NCBI GenBank assembly: GCA_002633005.1
Contig: NMRA01000015.1
Span: forward strand, 630,295 to 694,294
Direction of reading: 5' to 3'
From: Phoronis australis
Taxonomy: Eukaryota > Phoronida > Phoronidae
Length of the DNA: 64,000 nucleotides
This document shows positions 40,774 through 52,953 of this stretch, one piece after another. Under the pieces are notes generated by a model. The model ran no database searches and was not told the origin of the DNA. It saw only the letters and a list, made by a program, of their open reading frames with translations. The translations under genes and the position numbers were made by a program. Positions within the stretch are counted from its first letter, which is position 1, and each line of letters begins with the position of its first letter.

Positions 40774-41145
40774 CTGTCCATCTGTACTTGAGAAGTGGGA
40801 CGAAAATTTAGAAGCAGTCGTCCTCCAGTGGACTCACTACTTTTGTTTGCATTTCTAGTATTTGTTGAGGTCCGCCCTGCTGTGGCCAGATTATGCGTTC
40901 TTACTGCCCTCTGTTGACCGTGTTAGTTTCTGTTGCAGTACTTGTTGGCCAGCATGCTAGAGTGGATCTCCTTCAACTCAGTTTTAACATCTGTTGCGAT
41001 TAAACATCTTTTCAAAGTTAATTGTAGAGCTTAAATCCATTTTTCCATCCTTTGACTTGAAAAAAGTTGAAAAAGCAATTTAACTTTAATTTGAAAGTTT
41101 TTGAATTTTATTCCCTTGCGTGAAACATCCTGGGAAAGTGCACTG

Positions 41146-41151
41146 AATAAA
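41146..41151 (+). terminator. Poly(A) signal of the Y-box gene
   Basis: AATAAA lies 373 bases after the TAG stop codon. A T/G-rich stretch follows at 41158-41180. Confidence 0.75.
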
Positions 41152-41189
41152 CATCATTTGTGCACACGTGACTTTGTTTGTTTTATTAT

Positions 41190-43110
41190 ACACCCACATA
41201 TACTGTACATATGTGAGTGCATGTTGTTGTCATCTCTGTCCGGTCATCCTGCGTCTGCTGCTGTATCTCCTAAATGCCTTGCAGGATCTTAATGAGATTT
41301 GGTAGAAGTGTTTCTATGAAGTAGATGACAGACCGATATGACTACTGCTGGTTCCCCCTGGTGGTAATTTTGTTTTTTAATGTTTGCTTCTGAATCTTTG
41401 TTGTTTCTTGATGGGTTTTCATGAAATTTAGCAAATAAGTTCCCATTTAAGTGGCATAGAATGTGAAAAACACTAAATGTTAATTGCATTATTCAAAGTG
41501 CTTCTCTGCCACTAAAATCTGTTAACCAGGTATTTTTGTTCTTAGATATTTTAAATTTCTGTTGATGTCAAAGCATTTTTCCTGTAGTTTCGAATTTCAA
41601 AAATAATTTAAAAATCATCTGTCAGCTGCTCGTCACTTCGGCGATTTTTCTTCTACTATGCAAGTCTCCTCATTATTTGGAAAATTTGACCTTTGTTGTA
41701 AACAAAACAATTTCAGGCAGCATACAGTTGGGCTTCTTTGAACACATGCACGCATACGTATTATAAGGGCGGACAATTTGGTATTAAACTGGGTTGGGAT
41801 GAAAGAGTTTATATTTCGTCTGTTTCAAAAAAAGAAAAATTGAACGATTTTTTCTAGAAATTCTTCCACTGTCCAAAATCATTAACTCTCGCATCCCCAT
41901 GAAATAGATTTATCAAGATCTGGTGGGAGTTCCACACCTCTGCTATTCCATTTTCTGACACATTTATGTATTTTATGCCACCTTGTAGTCAGTTTCGTTG
42001 TTTTTGATTCCCGTTTCTTAGCATTCGCCTCTATCTGCTGAACCACTCAAAGGATCATTATGAAAATTTGAAGATGTGTTCGTGATGAGAAATCGGCAGA
42101 TGTTGATTTTAGGATGAGTCACCACATGGTATTACCCCCTAGTGGTGATTTTTTTTTTTCGTCCATAGCTGAATCTCCTTTCTTTTGAAGAACATTTGTT
42201 TTTTTTTTTCGTCCATAGCTGAATCTCCTTTCTTTTGAAGAACGTTTGTGAAATTAGGCTATTTGTTGCTATGGAGCTGATGACTATAACCAGTTTTGGA
42301 CCTATTTGAATACTACTGTTCTTTAGTGGCATTTTTTTGCACTTGCCTGTGGGTTCGAAGTTCAGTGGATTTTCATGAAATTTGTCAAACAGGTTTCCAT
42401 TATAAAGTAGATGACTCTGTCTTAAGTTTCGGACGAATTCAGTGTATTTTGCATTGCCTGTGGCCGTTTTTGTTGTTTTTCTGCCATGGGCTCTGCTGAA
42501 TTGCTCAAAGCATTGTTATTAACATTTGCAGTATTCCTTATGAGAAAGCCACGTCTGACATTGATTTTCAACCGGGTGTGCTGTGGTGCCTCTATTGGAC
42601 TTGTTAGGCTGTGTCCCCTTAGGATCTTTGTGACGTTTTGGTTAGTGTTTTTCTATGAATATGGCAATGGCAGACAACTTGACAGGTCCAATTTATACTT
42701 TGTTCCTAGTGGTAATTTTATTTTTTACATTTGCCTTTTTATCTCCGGAGTTCTTGGACAGTTATGTGAAATTTGGCGAATGGGTTTCATGAAAATTGCC
42801 GTGTTCAGACTAACGAGAACATCACCGACGTTGATGGGTCCAACTACTGTGGTGTTTCCTAGTTTCATTTTTTACTTCTGCGACTACCGGTATCTCCTTT
42901 AACAAGTCTGTTCCTATTTGACAACGGATGACTGGATCCACTACACTGCCTCCCAGTGGAATATGATTTTTTTTTGTTTGGCTCAGTATCATGTGCTACC
43001 AATTCTGCGCCATATAGTGGCCATTTTATACTATCCACACCTTAAAAGCTTGCCATTTGTGGTGCAGTCCTCGGTGCATTTCAACACTTCGTATAGCTCT
43101 TTGTTGATGT
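41190..43110 (+). repeat. Complex dispersed repeat, copy 4 (diverged, long)
   Basis: It begins about 40 bp after the Y-box poly(A) signal with the palindromic end CACCCACATATACTGTACAT. It keeps the monomer plan (CTGTATCTCCTAAATGCCTT; TTTTCATGAAATTTAGCAAA; CCTAGTGG words) with much divergence, and ends in GTGCATTTCAACACTTCGTA. A 49-bp direct duplication is present at 42148-42246. Confidence 0.7.
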
Positions 43111-43862
43111 CAGTACTAAATGTTTGCATCAAACTAGAGGATAACATTTTACAAACATTTAATCTGCTTAATATTTCATATAAATGAACGTTAACTTAGT
43201 CTAAATATTTAAATACCAACCACGTGCAAAGCCACACTTGTTGAGTTGTCTGCCCTGAAGCTTGTGATTGGGGTGTTGAGGTTAGCTACATGCATAGAGA
43301 ACATTTACTTTCACATAAGTATTCAGCAGCAAAACTTCAAAGTCTTCCTCATTTCTTCTACGTAGTTTGCGGATATGATGGCTTTGCCTAAGCACACGCA
43401 GCAAAAACTAAATATGTTCAACATGACAATTTTTACAACATTCAGTACCAGGCTGTATCATCCAATATCCAAGAAATTTACTTTTCTCCTTTTACTATGA
43501 TGGAAAAACGAAAAAACGTTCTTAAAAGCATTAATTTGGCATGTCGCACATTTACATACTTGAGCAATTACATGGAATGAAAAAGTAGTTTGTCCTTCCC
43601 ATAGTTTAGGTTCAAGATTCCTATTGCATTAAAGAGGTCTACAGCACAATAATACGGTTAAAACAGCAAAAGAATAATGGAAGGTGTCCTTAACAAAAGT
43701 TGACCTTTGACAGTTTATGAAGTTGCTGGACCATTCAGTTTGTACAAGAAAAGGACAATTTTATGTTAACGAAAAAGTCAACAGAACTATGCCATTACAA
43801 TCAAACTTATTGGCAGCTAAATGAACAGACAGCTACAGTAATACTGGCTTATGTCTGGCATC

Positions 43863-44040
43863 ATAGATTATAGACAACAGATTTGCAACTCTGACATTTT
43901 CATGCGAAATATCCTGGAGGAGGCGTCAGCCTCTAAACATAAACTCAGCTTCTGGTTAGTGTATTGAGACGGGGGAAATTTGTCCATCCATTTTACTGTC
44001 TAGTACAACCCCATTGACACGCTGTTCAAGGTCTTCCAAC
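43863..44040. repeat. Dispersed repeat shared with 60037-60255
   Basis: Both copies contain TAGACAACAGATT, GAGGAGGCG and GCTGTTCAA/GTCTTCCAA words in the same order. The family is not identified. Confidence 0.65.
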
Positions 44041-44829
44041 AGAAATTTTGAGCGACACCGGCATGCATTCGAGTTATAAGAGAAATGTCATGGTGGAGTA
44101 TATGAACTGCTGTTGACGTGCGAGATTTTGGTTTTTGAGTAGACCTGGTGGTTATTTCTGGAGTATTAAGAAGTTAACGTTTTACAAGCCTTCATTTATT
44201 TAAACGCGGATGTGAGTTGGCCAACATCGCCGATCCAATTCCCGACGAAGTGACCATGATTAGCAGTCAACATACTTGCTGGAAGTAAAGCGCGCTACGT
44301 CTGCCAGGTGTCGCTAGTGAACAATAACGTCAAGCTTAAGATCACAGATTTCAATCATTGAAAATATACAGAGTTGGCCATCCATGTACTATAGTTTATG
44401 CTGGCATACACAAGTCAGATCTGCACCAAACTTGTTCCAATTGTACATTCAACATTTGTGACGTCTTCAGAGAACATCTCTTGATCCAGTAGGATCCAAC
44501 TAGTGTCCGTTTTACAGTAGTTCCAAAGCACACTTTTACAATCATTCCCATTACAAAGCATGAATTAAACAAAGCACATCTTAAAACATGTAAGCATACT
44601 GCACCTGGTAATATGAGCGACTTAATATTCATGTACAAAACCTGTAGATATAACAAACTTTATATAGACATCTGCAGCATGTTGATCAATAACACCTTCT
44701 GTGACATACATGAAAATGTAAAAAAGTGCTTATCTTCACTTCAGCACGGCTGCTACAACTTCCCTAAGGTTTCAATTCCACCAGGAAGTTGAATTGAATA
44801 TACTAAATGGAAAAGTTCTTCAATTACCT

Positions 44830-44900
44830 AAGACATGATACCAGCATGTGCGATGAGACATGATACCAGCATGTGTGATTAGACATGAATCCAGCATGCC
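44830..44900 (+). repeat. Short tandem repeat, about 25-bp unit, three copies
   Basis: AGACATGATACCAGCATGTG and close variants occur three times. Confidence 0.8.
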
Positions 44901-45085
44901 TTGACAATTAAAATTAACTTAGTACTGCACAAGATTATGCAATAAAACTAAAAATTCACAACCTCAAATTCTAATAAACATAATAGGATGCAATTCATTA
45001 TTTTCAAACAAATTTGACAAAACTACATACTGTGATTTGGATTTGTCTTTTGCTTGTCATCTGGTAAAGTACCTTTTAAACTTAC

Positions 45086-48000
45086 AAAATATCTACAAAA
45101 CAGTAACCATGTTTTCTCCCATAGTTCAAATATGCCAAATACAAGAGCAGCAATTGACAGGTTCGTAGCAAACACCCGTCCTGTAGCGCATATCCAGTAC
45201 TGAATTGTGACGAAGCTTGTTTATCAGCCAGAACGGAACCACAATTACTAGGAAGACTGGAAAAGTGCAAAGATACAGTTGTTACCGAGTCATAGAACAA
45301 TTACGATGTACTAAATACAATTACAATATGCTGACATTTAGACGTTAACTTACAAGGGCAACATCAGTAATTGATTAGTTCTATATACATTTCATTTGTA
45401 TTAAAACAGTTATTTAATATATGCTAGTAAATAAACCAACCAGATATGAAGCTGGTACTGTAAATATATTGCAACTTTTTGCTAGTCACAACAGAGGGAG
45501 CAATAATTATACATAACTTTCAGACAAAGTTTGGTATTAAATTGAAATTCAAAATAACCTCCAAGGATAGGTTGGAAATATCTATTAATATCAAATTAGG
45601 CAAACTGGCATTGTGTATGCATGGAACACTAATGTATACATGGAATACTAGTGTATACCTGGAATACTAGTGTATACATGATATACAACTCAGATTTAAA
45701 ATAGTGCTAATTATTCAACATTGTTAACACTTTACTCACATGTGCATAAACCCGAAAATATGCCGGCCGACAATGAGAAGTAGTATAGCTCTGGCGAATA
45801 GTTTTGCTGAAAGAGAAATAACAAGTAAAGCTCAGTATCCTCACTGTACAAACATGAATTGTAGTGCAATATGCCCACTGTATTATAGTGCCTGGTGTGC
45901 TCAATGTATTATAGTGCCATGTGCCCACCGTATTCACTCAGGTTAACAATCACGGTGTATAAATTTCAAACCTGAAAAATTAGTGTGAAGCAAGCATGGA
46001 CATTCAAAAGCAAATTTTGGTTGAACAGTTAGGCGCACTGTCATACAGTTAGGCGCACTGTCACGGATATAGGTGCACTGTCACGCAGTTAGGCGCACTA
46101 CTACGCATTAAGGTTCACTGTCACGCATTTAGGCGCACTGTCACACATTTAGGTGCACTGCAACGCATTCAGGCGCACTGCCACGCAAAATCCAGTGGAT
46201 ATAAAAATTCGTGGGTGGTGGTCTTTAGAAAAAAGCTCAAATTATGGGTGGTCGTTCTTGTAAGAAGTAATAAAAACATTAAAACTGGGTGGTATTTTTG
46301 ACCTGTAAATGTTGACAGGTTGGCATTTTCAGGCACACACATCTCAAAAGAAATCAAAACTCACCATAAATTCACTTGGCAAATAGCCCTACCCAAACAT
46401 ATCCCAAATCAAAAAAAAAAACCATGTTGCTAGTGGACAAAGTGCACTGTGCCGTTAATCAAGTCATGGGCAACTTCATTACAAGCACATGTTCTACTGC
46501 AGTCACATTAGAATGAAAATTTCTGCAACACTAAACTAGTGTTATCATGCACATATAAGAAAATTGTTGATTTTTAAATAAAAAGTATGAGGAGTATGAT
46601 AGACAAGTTCCAATATACACTTGCCATAGCAGTCTAAAAGCGTTCTTGAGACAGTTTGAGATTCATAGATCCATGAAATTGAAAGAAATCTTATTGAAAT
46701 TACAGACACGTGGTGATCAGAGACACCTGGTGGCTGCCAAAAGTATTGCTCACAGGTGTCTTTGAAAAGCAACTTTCTGGTAACTGATGAGTTGTGATGT
46801 CATATGGAATTTTTCTGCACCCACAAAAACTTTGTAGTCGGTCGGTCTGTCATTATCATTTCTTGTCCATCAATTATCTCTAAAGTCGCTTGACGGATCA
46901 TGATGAAATTGTGTATAGAGGTACTTGGCAAGGATGCACCTGCACCAGTTGATTTCCGAGCGGATTTGGTAACCCTGGTACCCCATGTGGGTCGCTTTAA
47001 TTTTCGACAAGCCATTCCTTGTATGTTCATTATCTCAAAAACTGCTTCAATGATCACTATGAAATTCAAAATAGAAGTATATCGCAAGAATGTGCCGCTG
47101 CCACCAGTCAATTTTTGGATGCTGGATTCAACTACTGTGGCACCCTGTTAGTTTTTGACAAGACAGGTTGATTATTTCAAAAAGTGCTAGGCACAACTGG
47201 AAATTTGGCACAAAATATATAGCAGGGATGGATGCATTGACAGAAGTCATTTTCGTTTTGATTCGACCACCCTCTTGGCTACTTGAGTTTTTGACAATAT
47301 TAGAAAAGACAACTAATTCTTGTCTGTCGATCATCTAAGTTCTTAACAGGTCATCCTGGAGGCAATTTGTTTGCAAGTGTTGGATTTAATATTTTAACCT
47401 ATTAATTAAAAAATTATAGGTCAAGGATTGGACAAATAAATGAAAAATATGGGCGGTGGGTACGAAATAAAAGTGCCTTCCCCCCTCCCATACATTTTTT
47501 CATGGAACAGCCCTAAGCATAATATTTGAAAGTTTAACATGAATCTGACTGGCAGCTATTTCTGAAATATAATTTTTCAAATTGAGCCAAATTTTTTTTT
47601 CTAGAGTCCTACATACTGTTCAGAGAACACGTTAGTATCACACTCCCAACTTGAGAAACACTTGAAAAGGAGCAAGTTGACCAGCAAGTTGTAATCCTGT
47701 TGTCGGTTCAAAAATGAACATCACTTACACAACTCTCTGATAGTGATGAAGCCAATAACAAAGTTATCCCAAAAGCCAGACTTAGCAATCCATAGATGTG
47801 AAATGCCATTTTGACCTGCCATGGTACAGGATCCATGATGGCAAAAAGAAAAGAAAATCCTGAAAAAGAAATTAAGCAATATGAACCACTTTTGTGAAAC
47901 AAATTTCATTCATTATGAAAAACACCCAGACAAAGCATACAGCAGTTCTATCAAAAACATTGAAAAAATTCCAAAGTAGTGATGATTCATAATTTTGATG

Positions 48001-49478
48001 TAAGGTAAACATTGTTCACCTTATGACACTATATGCTGAACGAGCGAAATCTTAGTTTGTTAAATTTCCCAACAAAAAGAACATTTCAATACAACCTCCT
48101 TTGCTTTGCGCATTGACTTGTATGGGATAGAAGTCACAAAACTACATTTAGCAAAATTTTGAGCATTTGCAGCAATGAAAAATATGAAAAGACTACTTAT
48201 AAATTATATTTTGAGCTGAATTGAAGAATTTTTAATGTAGTAATGTATTAAGACCCAAGAACCAGAATGTGAACCTGCATCATCCTCTAATTTAGGCAAA
48301 CGTAAGGCGGGTATGAAATACCAGTGTAAAACTCAGCACTATGATCAACTAGCAATTGAAATCAAACTAAAAATTGGACACTAGGCACAAAAGGTTCAAT
48401 TTAAGACACATACAAGTACAGGCACATGGTCTATAAAAACACACACACGCCTTATGTGTGTCATTGGGCCCATGCATGTAGCCTGTATCTGGAATAAAGT
48501 ATTTTCAAAAGTTTCAAGTTTTCACACATACCGGTAATTACATATATACTAGGTGCTGCTTGGTGGCTATATATGTCACTGTGCTTGTCTTCAACTGTAT
48601 TTGTATGTGTTTATGAGCGCTTCACATTAAATGATTAGTGTTAAATTAAATACACCTCAGCTTCCACCATTTTGTTACAGAGAAGTCTAAGTACTCGCAG
48701 TTTAAAAATGTACTCTACGGTTTAACTTTATAGTGTTTCACAGATAGGGGCAGCCATGTGTGCAGGCTTACTCCCAATATAGATGCAATTTGACATGGGT
48801 CAAACATGCATGGTATATGGTATACATGTTTGGTTAAGATATCTCACCGATCATAAAAAATGTAAACACCACTGTGATGACCATACAATCCAGAAGATGG
48901 TTGTCACAGAAACGTTTAGAGGATGGTTGAAGAAGGACGTAGAACTCTGGCAAAAGTAGTCCAATAGTGAAGACCATCACAACTACACGGCTGGAAAATA
49001 AAACAAAAATCAAATACAAAAATCACTCCACACTATAATCTCTCTTCAAGTTCACAAAAATGCGAAAGTTTTGCTGTTATTTATTTGTATCAATTCTAAA
49101 CTTTCTCAACATTTAAACATTTAGGGCAACTTTTCAGACATTGAAAATTTCTAATTTTGAAAAATAAACTTCAGTTTTAGGTGAACTACCAGTTAAAGGT
49201 GCAAACCTGACCACATCAGTTACAGTGGAATACAATTGTGAATTTCCTCACTGATCTTAGGTCGTAATAGTTTTTCATCAATTTTCAACAAACCTTGGGT
49301 TTCAATGCCATAAGGAGTTCACACCAATGCACGCACGCATGCACGCACACGCGCGCACACACACACACAATATGTAATGAATGTCTACTTAAGGCGACAC
49401 TCACATTTTCACTCTATTATTATCAGGAAACCATCGAATCAGATGGTAAATAGAGTGAGCCCAACAATAATGCCACAT
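45086..49478 (-). CDS. Unidentified multi-pass membrane protein (partial gene model, four exons)
   Basis: Four minus-strand exons join in phase: 49478-49405 (from an ATG; its 5' side could instead be an acceptor within 15 nt), 48990-48848, 47859-47729 and 45199-45086, 154 codons in all. Splice sites are good: donors GTGAGT, GTGAGA, GTAAGT and GTAAGT; acceptors TTTTCCAG, TTTTTCAG and AATTCAG. The peptide begins MWHYCWAHSIYHLIRWFPDN and has about four hydrophobic segments (VVVMVFTIGLLLPEFYVLL; MVITVVFTFFMIGFSFLFAI; FHIYGLLSLAFGITLLLASS; NLSIAALVFGIFELWEKTW). Both ends are open: the last donor (GTAAGT at 45085) implies another exon below 45086 that I could not find. The consistent phases and hydrophobic periodicity make it a credible gene. 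I do not recognise the family. Confidence 0.6.
45590..45680 (+). repeat. Short tandem repeat, about 19-bp unit, three copies
   Basis: CATGGAATACTAGTGTATAC and variants repeat three times in the intron of the minus-strand membrane gene. Confidence 0.75.
46028..46190 (+). repeat. 20-bp minisatellite, eight copies
   Basis: The unit is close to TTAGGCGCACTGTCACGCAG. It abuts the next inverted-repeat element. Confidence 0.9.
46190..47514. mobile_element. Inverted-repeat element with AGGGCTGTTCC ends, copy 2 (opposite orientation)
   Basis: The right end (CATGGAACAGCCCT) and flanking C-run match copy 1. The interior recurs in reverse (for example CAACTAATTCTTGTCTGTCG). The left terminus is degraded, and 46800-47310 holds extra sequence not in copy 1. 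It lies in an intron of the minus-strand membrane gene. Confidence 0.7.
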
Positions 49479-49731
49479 CGTTCTTCTGCAGTCCTAGACT
49501 TAGACCATTGTACTGAAAAAAACACAAAAGAATATCATTATTTGACTTCCTTATATTGAACTGCTATATTGACTTTAATTACCTTCTCTTAAAACAGACT
49601 TTTGATTTAGGCCAATGACCACTATAACAAAGGCCTCAACTGGTTTCTTACTCAGATTAGAAGTATAGTTTTTGAAGTTGTGAAAAACTGACAATTTTTT
49701 ATTGCTTGAAGCCATGTTCAGTGTATAAAAT

Positions 49732-49877
49732 GACCAGCCAGATAAGTATGACCAGCCAGGTAAATGTGACCAGTCAGGTAAGTGTGACCAGCCAGGTATG
49801 AGTATGACCAGCCAGGTAAGTATGACCAGCCAGGTAAGTATGACCAGCCAGATAAGTATGACCAGCCACATAAGTCT
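49732..49877 (+). repeat. 18-bp minisatellite of 5' splice-site-like words
   Basis: Eight units of about GACCAGCCAGGTAAGTAT. Three contain the exact donor consensus CAGGTAAGT; the others carry CAGGTAAAT, CAGGTATGA, CAGATAAGT (twice) or CACATAAGT. The consensus is on the plus strand, opposite to the neighbouring minus-strand gene. Confidence 0.9.
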
Positions 49878-49899
49878 TGCAAGGTAAGTCAACTAATGG

Positions 49900-51100
49900 A
49901 CCATTGCCTCACTCAAGCAACAGCTAACAGACACAGAGGCTACATCTAGGGATCTTAGAATAGAAACAAAATTATCAGATTTACAAGGGTATTGCAGCCT
50001 AAATAGAAATTTATTTTTTGACCGAGGGCAGGTTCACGCCACATTTAAACTAGGAATAAAGAAAATTCTATGTTAAGTCAATTAAAGTTCACTTCAAAAC
50101 ACCCTCAATGACAACATATGTTTCAGCATTCAAAAGAAATTGAGAACAATTTGGTTCATACTGAAGTAGTAAAATTTTGGAAGGGAAAGCGTGACCTCTA
50201 ATTCTCTACAAATACATGATCTAGATGTTCCTGTGACATTGGGAGTAACCTTTCTGAAGGAACATCTTGCTTTGTGGAAATGAAAATTTCAAGACTACTT
50301 TTGACGGGATATGTTAAAGTCAATAATATGCCCTAGTTTTGACAGTCCACATTTGTGCTTCTTCAGAGTCTGTCAGAAGGCTATCCTTCCAATAATCCCT
50401 GGGTGTTTCCATCAGACCCTGAGGGCAGTAAAACTTGGTAATGGAGGTCAACTATCAATTTCATTGAAGGAACCCATGGCAAAGATATCTTGCTTTCCGA
50501 AATATTTGTTGAAAGGATTTACGAGATTGATGGCCAAGGATTATTTTAGAAAATTTTGGGTATGGGTGAATTGACCGACACGGCCTCCACTCAAGTCTAT
50601 GGGCTAATTCGGAGGACCTATGGGCTATGTTAGTTTTTGTCCTTTTTCGCGTTCAACTTTAATGGGGCCGTTGGTTCAAGATAAGCAATTATATAGCGCA
50701 TCAATTTTTGCACCAGTGACATGGGGTATGCTTCCAAAAATTATCTCAGGAAGGCATCCACAGGAGTCTCTGTTTGAAAGGTATACATACCATATATTGT
50801 CACATTGATACTTAAGCTAGGTTTCTGATGCATAATTTTCAGAAAACTTGCTTACATTGAATGTTAGAGCATGTGGGTGGCTTCAAGGCAAATAGTTCTG
50901 GTTATGCCTCAATGATTTTTTTGGACAGCTCACAAGAGAATTGGGAAATGATGTTTAAATTTGGTTGAATGCAGCCTGGATATGAAGACGTAAAACTGAA
51001 GCACACATTTTAAGAAATGACGGCGTAAACATTGGGTTAATTGCTTCTTTGGCCAACCTTAAGCTAAGCTAGCTGTATGAACATCAAAATACATGTCTAT
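49900..51100. other. Intergenic, nothing recognised
   Basis: Small open frames without recognisable domains. Confidence 0.35.
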
Positions 51101-51109
51101 ATTTATGCA

Positions 51110-51910
51110 GCTAAACATGACGGCATTGTCGTTCAGCAACTTTTCTAGACGTGAGGGGTTCTGAATGTGCGATAACATCTAGCTCCTTTGTTAACTGCCC
51201 AGCAATCTTTTGTCCCGTAAGACAACAAGCAGGCCAATTATCTCCCAGGCTTCAAAGGGTTACTGAAACCTGGCAGAATGGATTGTCTTAACTTCTGTTG
51301 TAGTTGGGCGATTTTGGTGATTCAAACACTAAACATGATCAGCATTTGACAAGGAATTCAGAAATGTTATTCATGTTCAAATATGTTATAACTTAACTTT
51401 CATTTTTAGCAGCACAGCCCAGTCGGGCTATGTAGATACTATCTGATCAGAGATTAGAGCAATTATGGAGCAAAAGAGAGCAGGTCAACCACATAAATGC
51501 CAGAATGGAGTTAATCAGTCGTGTAAGATATTGGCTACAGGGATCATCCTCCCAACTTGTCCTTGGGCTATAAAATCAAACAAGTTGGGAGCAACGGGAA
51601 AACGCTGTAATGTAATATGCCCCATGACGGCAACATCCCATTGCTCCCAACTTGTTCGATTGTATAGCCCAACAACAAGTTGGGAAGTTNCCCCCCCCGT
51701 AGCCAATTAACTCCATTCTGGCGTTGATGGTTGGAGGGCCTGCGCTCTTTTGTTTGATAATTGCTCTAATCTCCCATCAGATCGTATCTAGCCTGACTGG
51801 GATGGGCTGATAAAAATGAAAGTGAAGTTAAGCCAGATATTATCGCATGTTCAGCACCCCTCACGTCTGGAAAAGTTACTGATTGACATGACGCTGTAAT
51901 GCGATCTAGC
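51110..51910. mobile_element. Foldback element with interrupted arms
   Basis: The left outer part (TTTTCTAGACGTGAGGGGTT near 51145) matches inverted with 51850-51890. The inner part (AGATTAGAGCAATTAT near 51455; GCCAGAATGGAGTTAAT near 51500) matches inverted with 51695-51775. The left arm carries about 200 bp of extra sequence. The centre has CCCAACTTG words in both directions and an ambiguous base at 51690. Confidence 0.65.
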
Positions 51911-52038
51911 AAACTATGCTCTATTTTCCCAAACACCCATAGTAATATCATCAATTCAACCCTACTCAAAAATGCACTCCCCTATAATACCACTGCTACT
52001 AGAGAGCTCGTAACGTACCCCTCGGTTGGCATCCAGAC

Positions 52039-52083
52039 ATGGGCAGCCCACATGACCATCATAGGGGGCTGCACCGCCCATGC
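52039..52083. repeat. Deleted copy of the GGGGCTATAGCCCC palindromic element
   Basis: Inverted ends ATGGGCAGCCCA and GCACCGCCCAT with most of the centre missing. Confidence 0.5.
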
Positions 52084-52308
52084 CATGTAATTGTCTACAC
52101 TGCTACAAAATATACTAGCACCAAGTACTACTATAGTAGCCAGGTGAATTTTAATTCAGAAACATTTCATCTCGTTCGCGAGCAGCTTGGGGTGTGATCT
52201 GATTATCCTAGGCAAGAACGGCAACAGACAGTGACCACCGTCCCAATGGCAGCGACAGTAGACTCTACTGCGGAGCCAGTAGAGACAGTCACTGTCTAGA
52301 ACGGCAAT

Positions 52309-52360
52309 AGGCAATGACCATCGCCTCTGTTGGCCCGAACAGAGGCGATGGTCATTGCCT
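52309..52360. other. Perfect 23-bp stem hairpin with 6-nt loop
   Basis: AGGCAATGACCATCGCCTCT (plus GTT) is followed by GGCCCG and then the exact reverse complement. Just upstream, 52215-52296 has a looser inverted pair (GACAGTGAC / GTCACTGTC). A related sequence lies near 33615-33665, so this may be a small foldback repeat. A structured RNA is possible but unproven. Confidence 0.75.
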
Positions 52361-52948
52361 AGAAAGGCAAGTGAGTGAACCACGAAGCCGAAGGCACGAT
52401 GTCAGCTACGCAATGTCTTACTCAGTGTTTGACGCAGCTATATTCGTAATGTCTCCGTCGAGAACACACTACATAGCAGAAATGCGCTTTTAGACCTTCA
52501 CGTGAGCATTAAGTTGTTAAATAAATAGGCCAACGGTAATTAGTGGGAAATCGCCTAACCACGGAAAAATTTGAAAGTTTCTAACCAACCTCCAAAACAT
52601 GTAATTACACAAACGGAAACAGCAAGTGACACCTAGTAGCAAAAACCTCGCAATCACAGACGAAAAAATATTGCCCTATCACCATGCACGACTGAAATGT
52701 TGTTTCTGTTATGTAAATAAACGCTGTAACCATACAACTGAAGTAGTACACAGTAACCATGGGATGTTTTGTATCATTGCTCTGGTGTTTATAAAAAGTA
52801 GTTTTCATGTAATATTTCACAAAAGAATATGAATTAGGAAAATTCTTAAAGAAAAATGTATCAAACGAATGAAAAACATTATAATAAGTATTCAATACAT
52901 TCGACAGCGACAAAACGACCAAAAAGTTCTAGCCCATCAGGCCACGGG

Positions 52949-52953
52949 ATTGG
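52949..52953 (-). promoter_or_regulatory. Inverted CCAAT box upstream of beta-tubulin
   Basis: ATTGG lies 154 bp upstream of the tubulin ATG, a position common for CCAAT boxes. No clear TATA box is seen. Confidence 0.35.

Noticed and set aside
45082-45300. Two other frames across 45082-45300 (one starting FLVIVVPFWL after a TTTTCCAG acceptor)
   Set aside because: They do not join in phase with the preceding exon; the TAC-starting 114-bp exon at 45199-45086 does and stays open to a good donor. The alternative is not fully excluded.
49575-49892. Minus-strand frame with WLVIL repeats that looks membrane-like
   Set aside because: It comes from translating the 18-bp donor-like minisatellite.
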